Shown piece by piece: positions 6,210 through 6,561 of a stretch of 6,561 nucleotides of DNA. The translations under genes were made by a program, and so were the position numbers. The DNA lies in contig JBIOUF010000043.1 of NCBI GenBank assembly GCA_044866695.1, positions 1-6,561 on the forward strand, written 5' to 3'. The notes below the pieces were generated by a model, which ran no database searches, was not told the DNA's origin, and saw only the letters and a program-made list of their open reading frames with translations. Within the stretch, counting starts at the first letter, position 1, and every line of letters starts with the position of its first letter. This stretch comes from JBIOUF01 sp044866695 (GTDB taxonomy: Bacteria > Actinomycetota > Actinomycetes > Propionibacteriales > Nocardioidaceae).

Positions 6210-6443
6210 GATCGCGATCGTCACGATCCTGCTCGCGTTCCCGGCCGGCAACCTCACCTATGCCGTCGCCTACCTGTGGGCGTTCGTCTTCCAGACCCTG
6301 TACCTGTCCCTGACCACCGGCCGGGACGCGATCTTCTCCCCCGAGGAGTTCCCGTGGCAGTACGGCGTGGTGACGGCGGCGATCTTCGCCGTGGGGTTCG
6401 GCCTGGTCGGGCTGGGGCCACCGGCTCGCCGCCGAGAGGCGGG
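6208..6443 (+). CDS. Membrane-protein coding segment, unknown family, 5' and 3' ends uncertain
   Basis: From an ATG at 6208 the plus strand encodes MIAIVTILLAFPAGNLTYAV, followed by a hydrophobic stretch ending FVFQTLYLSL. A polar loop follows (TTGRDAIFSPEEFPWQYG), then a second helix VVTAAIFAVGFGLVGLG. Almost all codons up to about 6417 end in G or C, and neither minus-strand frame looks like protein here, so this is real coding sequence. The frame stays open to the window end, but after 6417 codon use loses its bias. Dropping one G from the run 6414-6417 (or adding two bases) gives GLGHRLAAERR, a more natural cytoplasmic end, with a stop at 6500-6502. There is no ribosome-binding site, and the ATG overlaps the response-regulator start. 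It may therefore be the 3' part of a larger gene joined here. The end coordinate is the limit of support, not a stop codon. Confidence 0.55.
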
Positions 6444-6561
6444 TCAGCCCCAGCCGGCGAAGCGTGTCCCTCGGAACTCCGCCAGCCGCTCCGCCGCGCT
6501 GACCAGCGGCGCCTCCGCCACCCGGGCCCACCGGTCGACCGCGAGCCCGAGGACCTTGCCC
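6444..6561 (-). CDS. C-terminal end of an unidentified protein (runs off right edge)
   Basis: The minus strand encodes 38 residues up to a TGA at 6446-6444: GKVLGLAVDRWARVAEAPL, then VSAAERLAEFRGTRFAGWG. Codons are strongly G/C-ending and the sequence is protein-like, so it is probably the 3' end of a gene starting beyond the right edge. It points towards the response-regulator operon, 234 bases upstream of that start. The family cannot be identified from this stub. The plus-strand membrane segment converges on it and may overlap its end. Confidence 0.6.
   Translation of the reverse strand, partial: GKVLGLAVDRWARVAEAPLVSAAERLAEFRGTRFAGWG

Noticed and set aside
6109..6531. Minus-strand frame across the response-regulator start and the plus-strand membrane segment
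   Set aside because: The translation is Gly/Arg/Asp-rich and lacks any protein-like pattern, whereas other frames here give receiver-domain and membrane-helix sequences.

Overview
The window is very GC-rich (most codons end in G or C) and carries short, regulator-rich transcription units with leaderless-type promoters. Together these suggest a high-GC actinomycete. I cannot name the genus.

Layout, left to right. (1) A WYL/YafY-type HTH regulator runs off the left edge on the minus strand. (2) Divergent from it is a complete 505-aa 14-helix (DHA2/EmrB-QacA type) drug exporter on the plus strand, from a GTG at 454 with a good ribosome-binding site. A 51-aa upstream ORF overlaps that start. (3) A convergent gap holds alternative inverted repeats. 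(4) A small three-helix membrane protein on the minus strand is divergent from an OhrR-like MarR regulator on the plus strand. Between them lies a perfect TTG-N6-CAA palindrome, placed inside the regulator's leaderless promoter. This looks like an autoregulated, peroxide-sensing pair, but no ohr peroxidase gene is present. (5) A G-quadruplex motif spans the regulator's stop codon. (6) A 125-aa protein resembling effector-associated constant component 1 (EACC1) follows, with no caspase- or protease-type effector beside it. (7) A minus-strand two-component operon follows, with the NarL-type response regulator first and the DesK/NarX-type histidine kinase second, joined by a GTGA overlap. (8) At the right edge are a plus-strand membrane-protein segment and the C-terminal end of an unidentified minus-strand gene.

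The two-component pair is the oddest part. Six frame breaks interrupt it, three per gene. Each can be explained by loss of one or two bases, and every signature motif is preserved in one frame or another. The roughly 3.5 kb to its left shows no such break. This is either very recent decay or local consensus error. The response-regulator start codon also overlaps, on the same CATG, the start of the plus-strand membrane ORF. Neither has a visible ribosome-binding site, so a rearrangement or assembly junction near 6207-6225 is possible.

Functionally, the left half is a stress or efflux island: two one-component regulators, each divergent from a membrane protein gene. The right half is a signal-transduction operon of unknown input. 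The EACC1-like gene is the best lead towards a conflict-type system, but its partner is not visible here.
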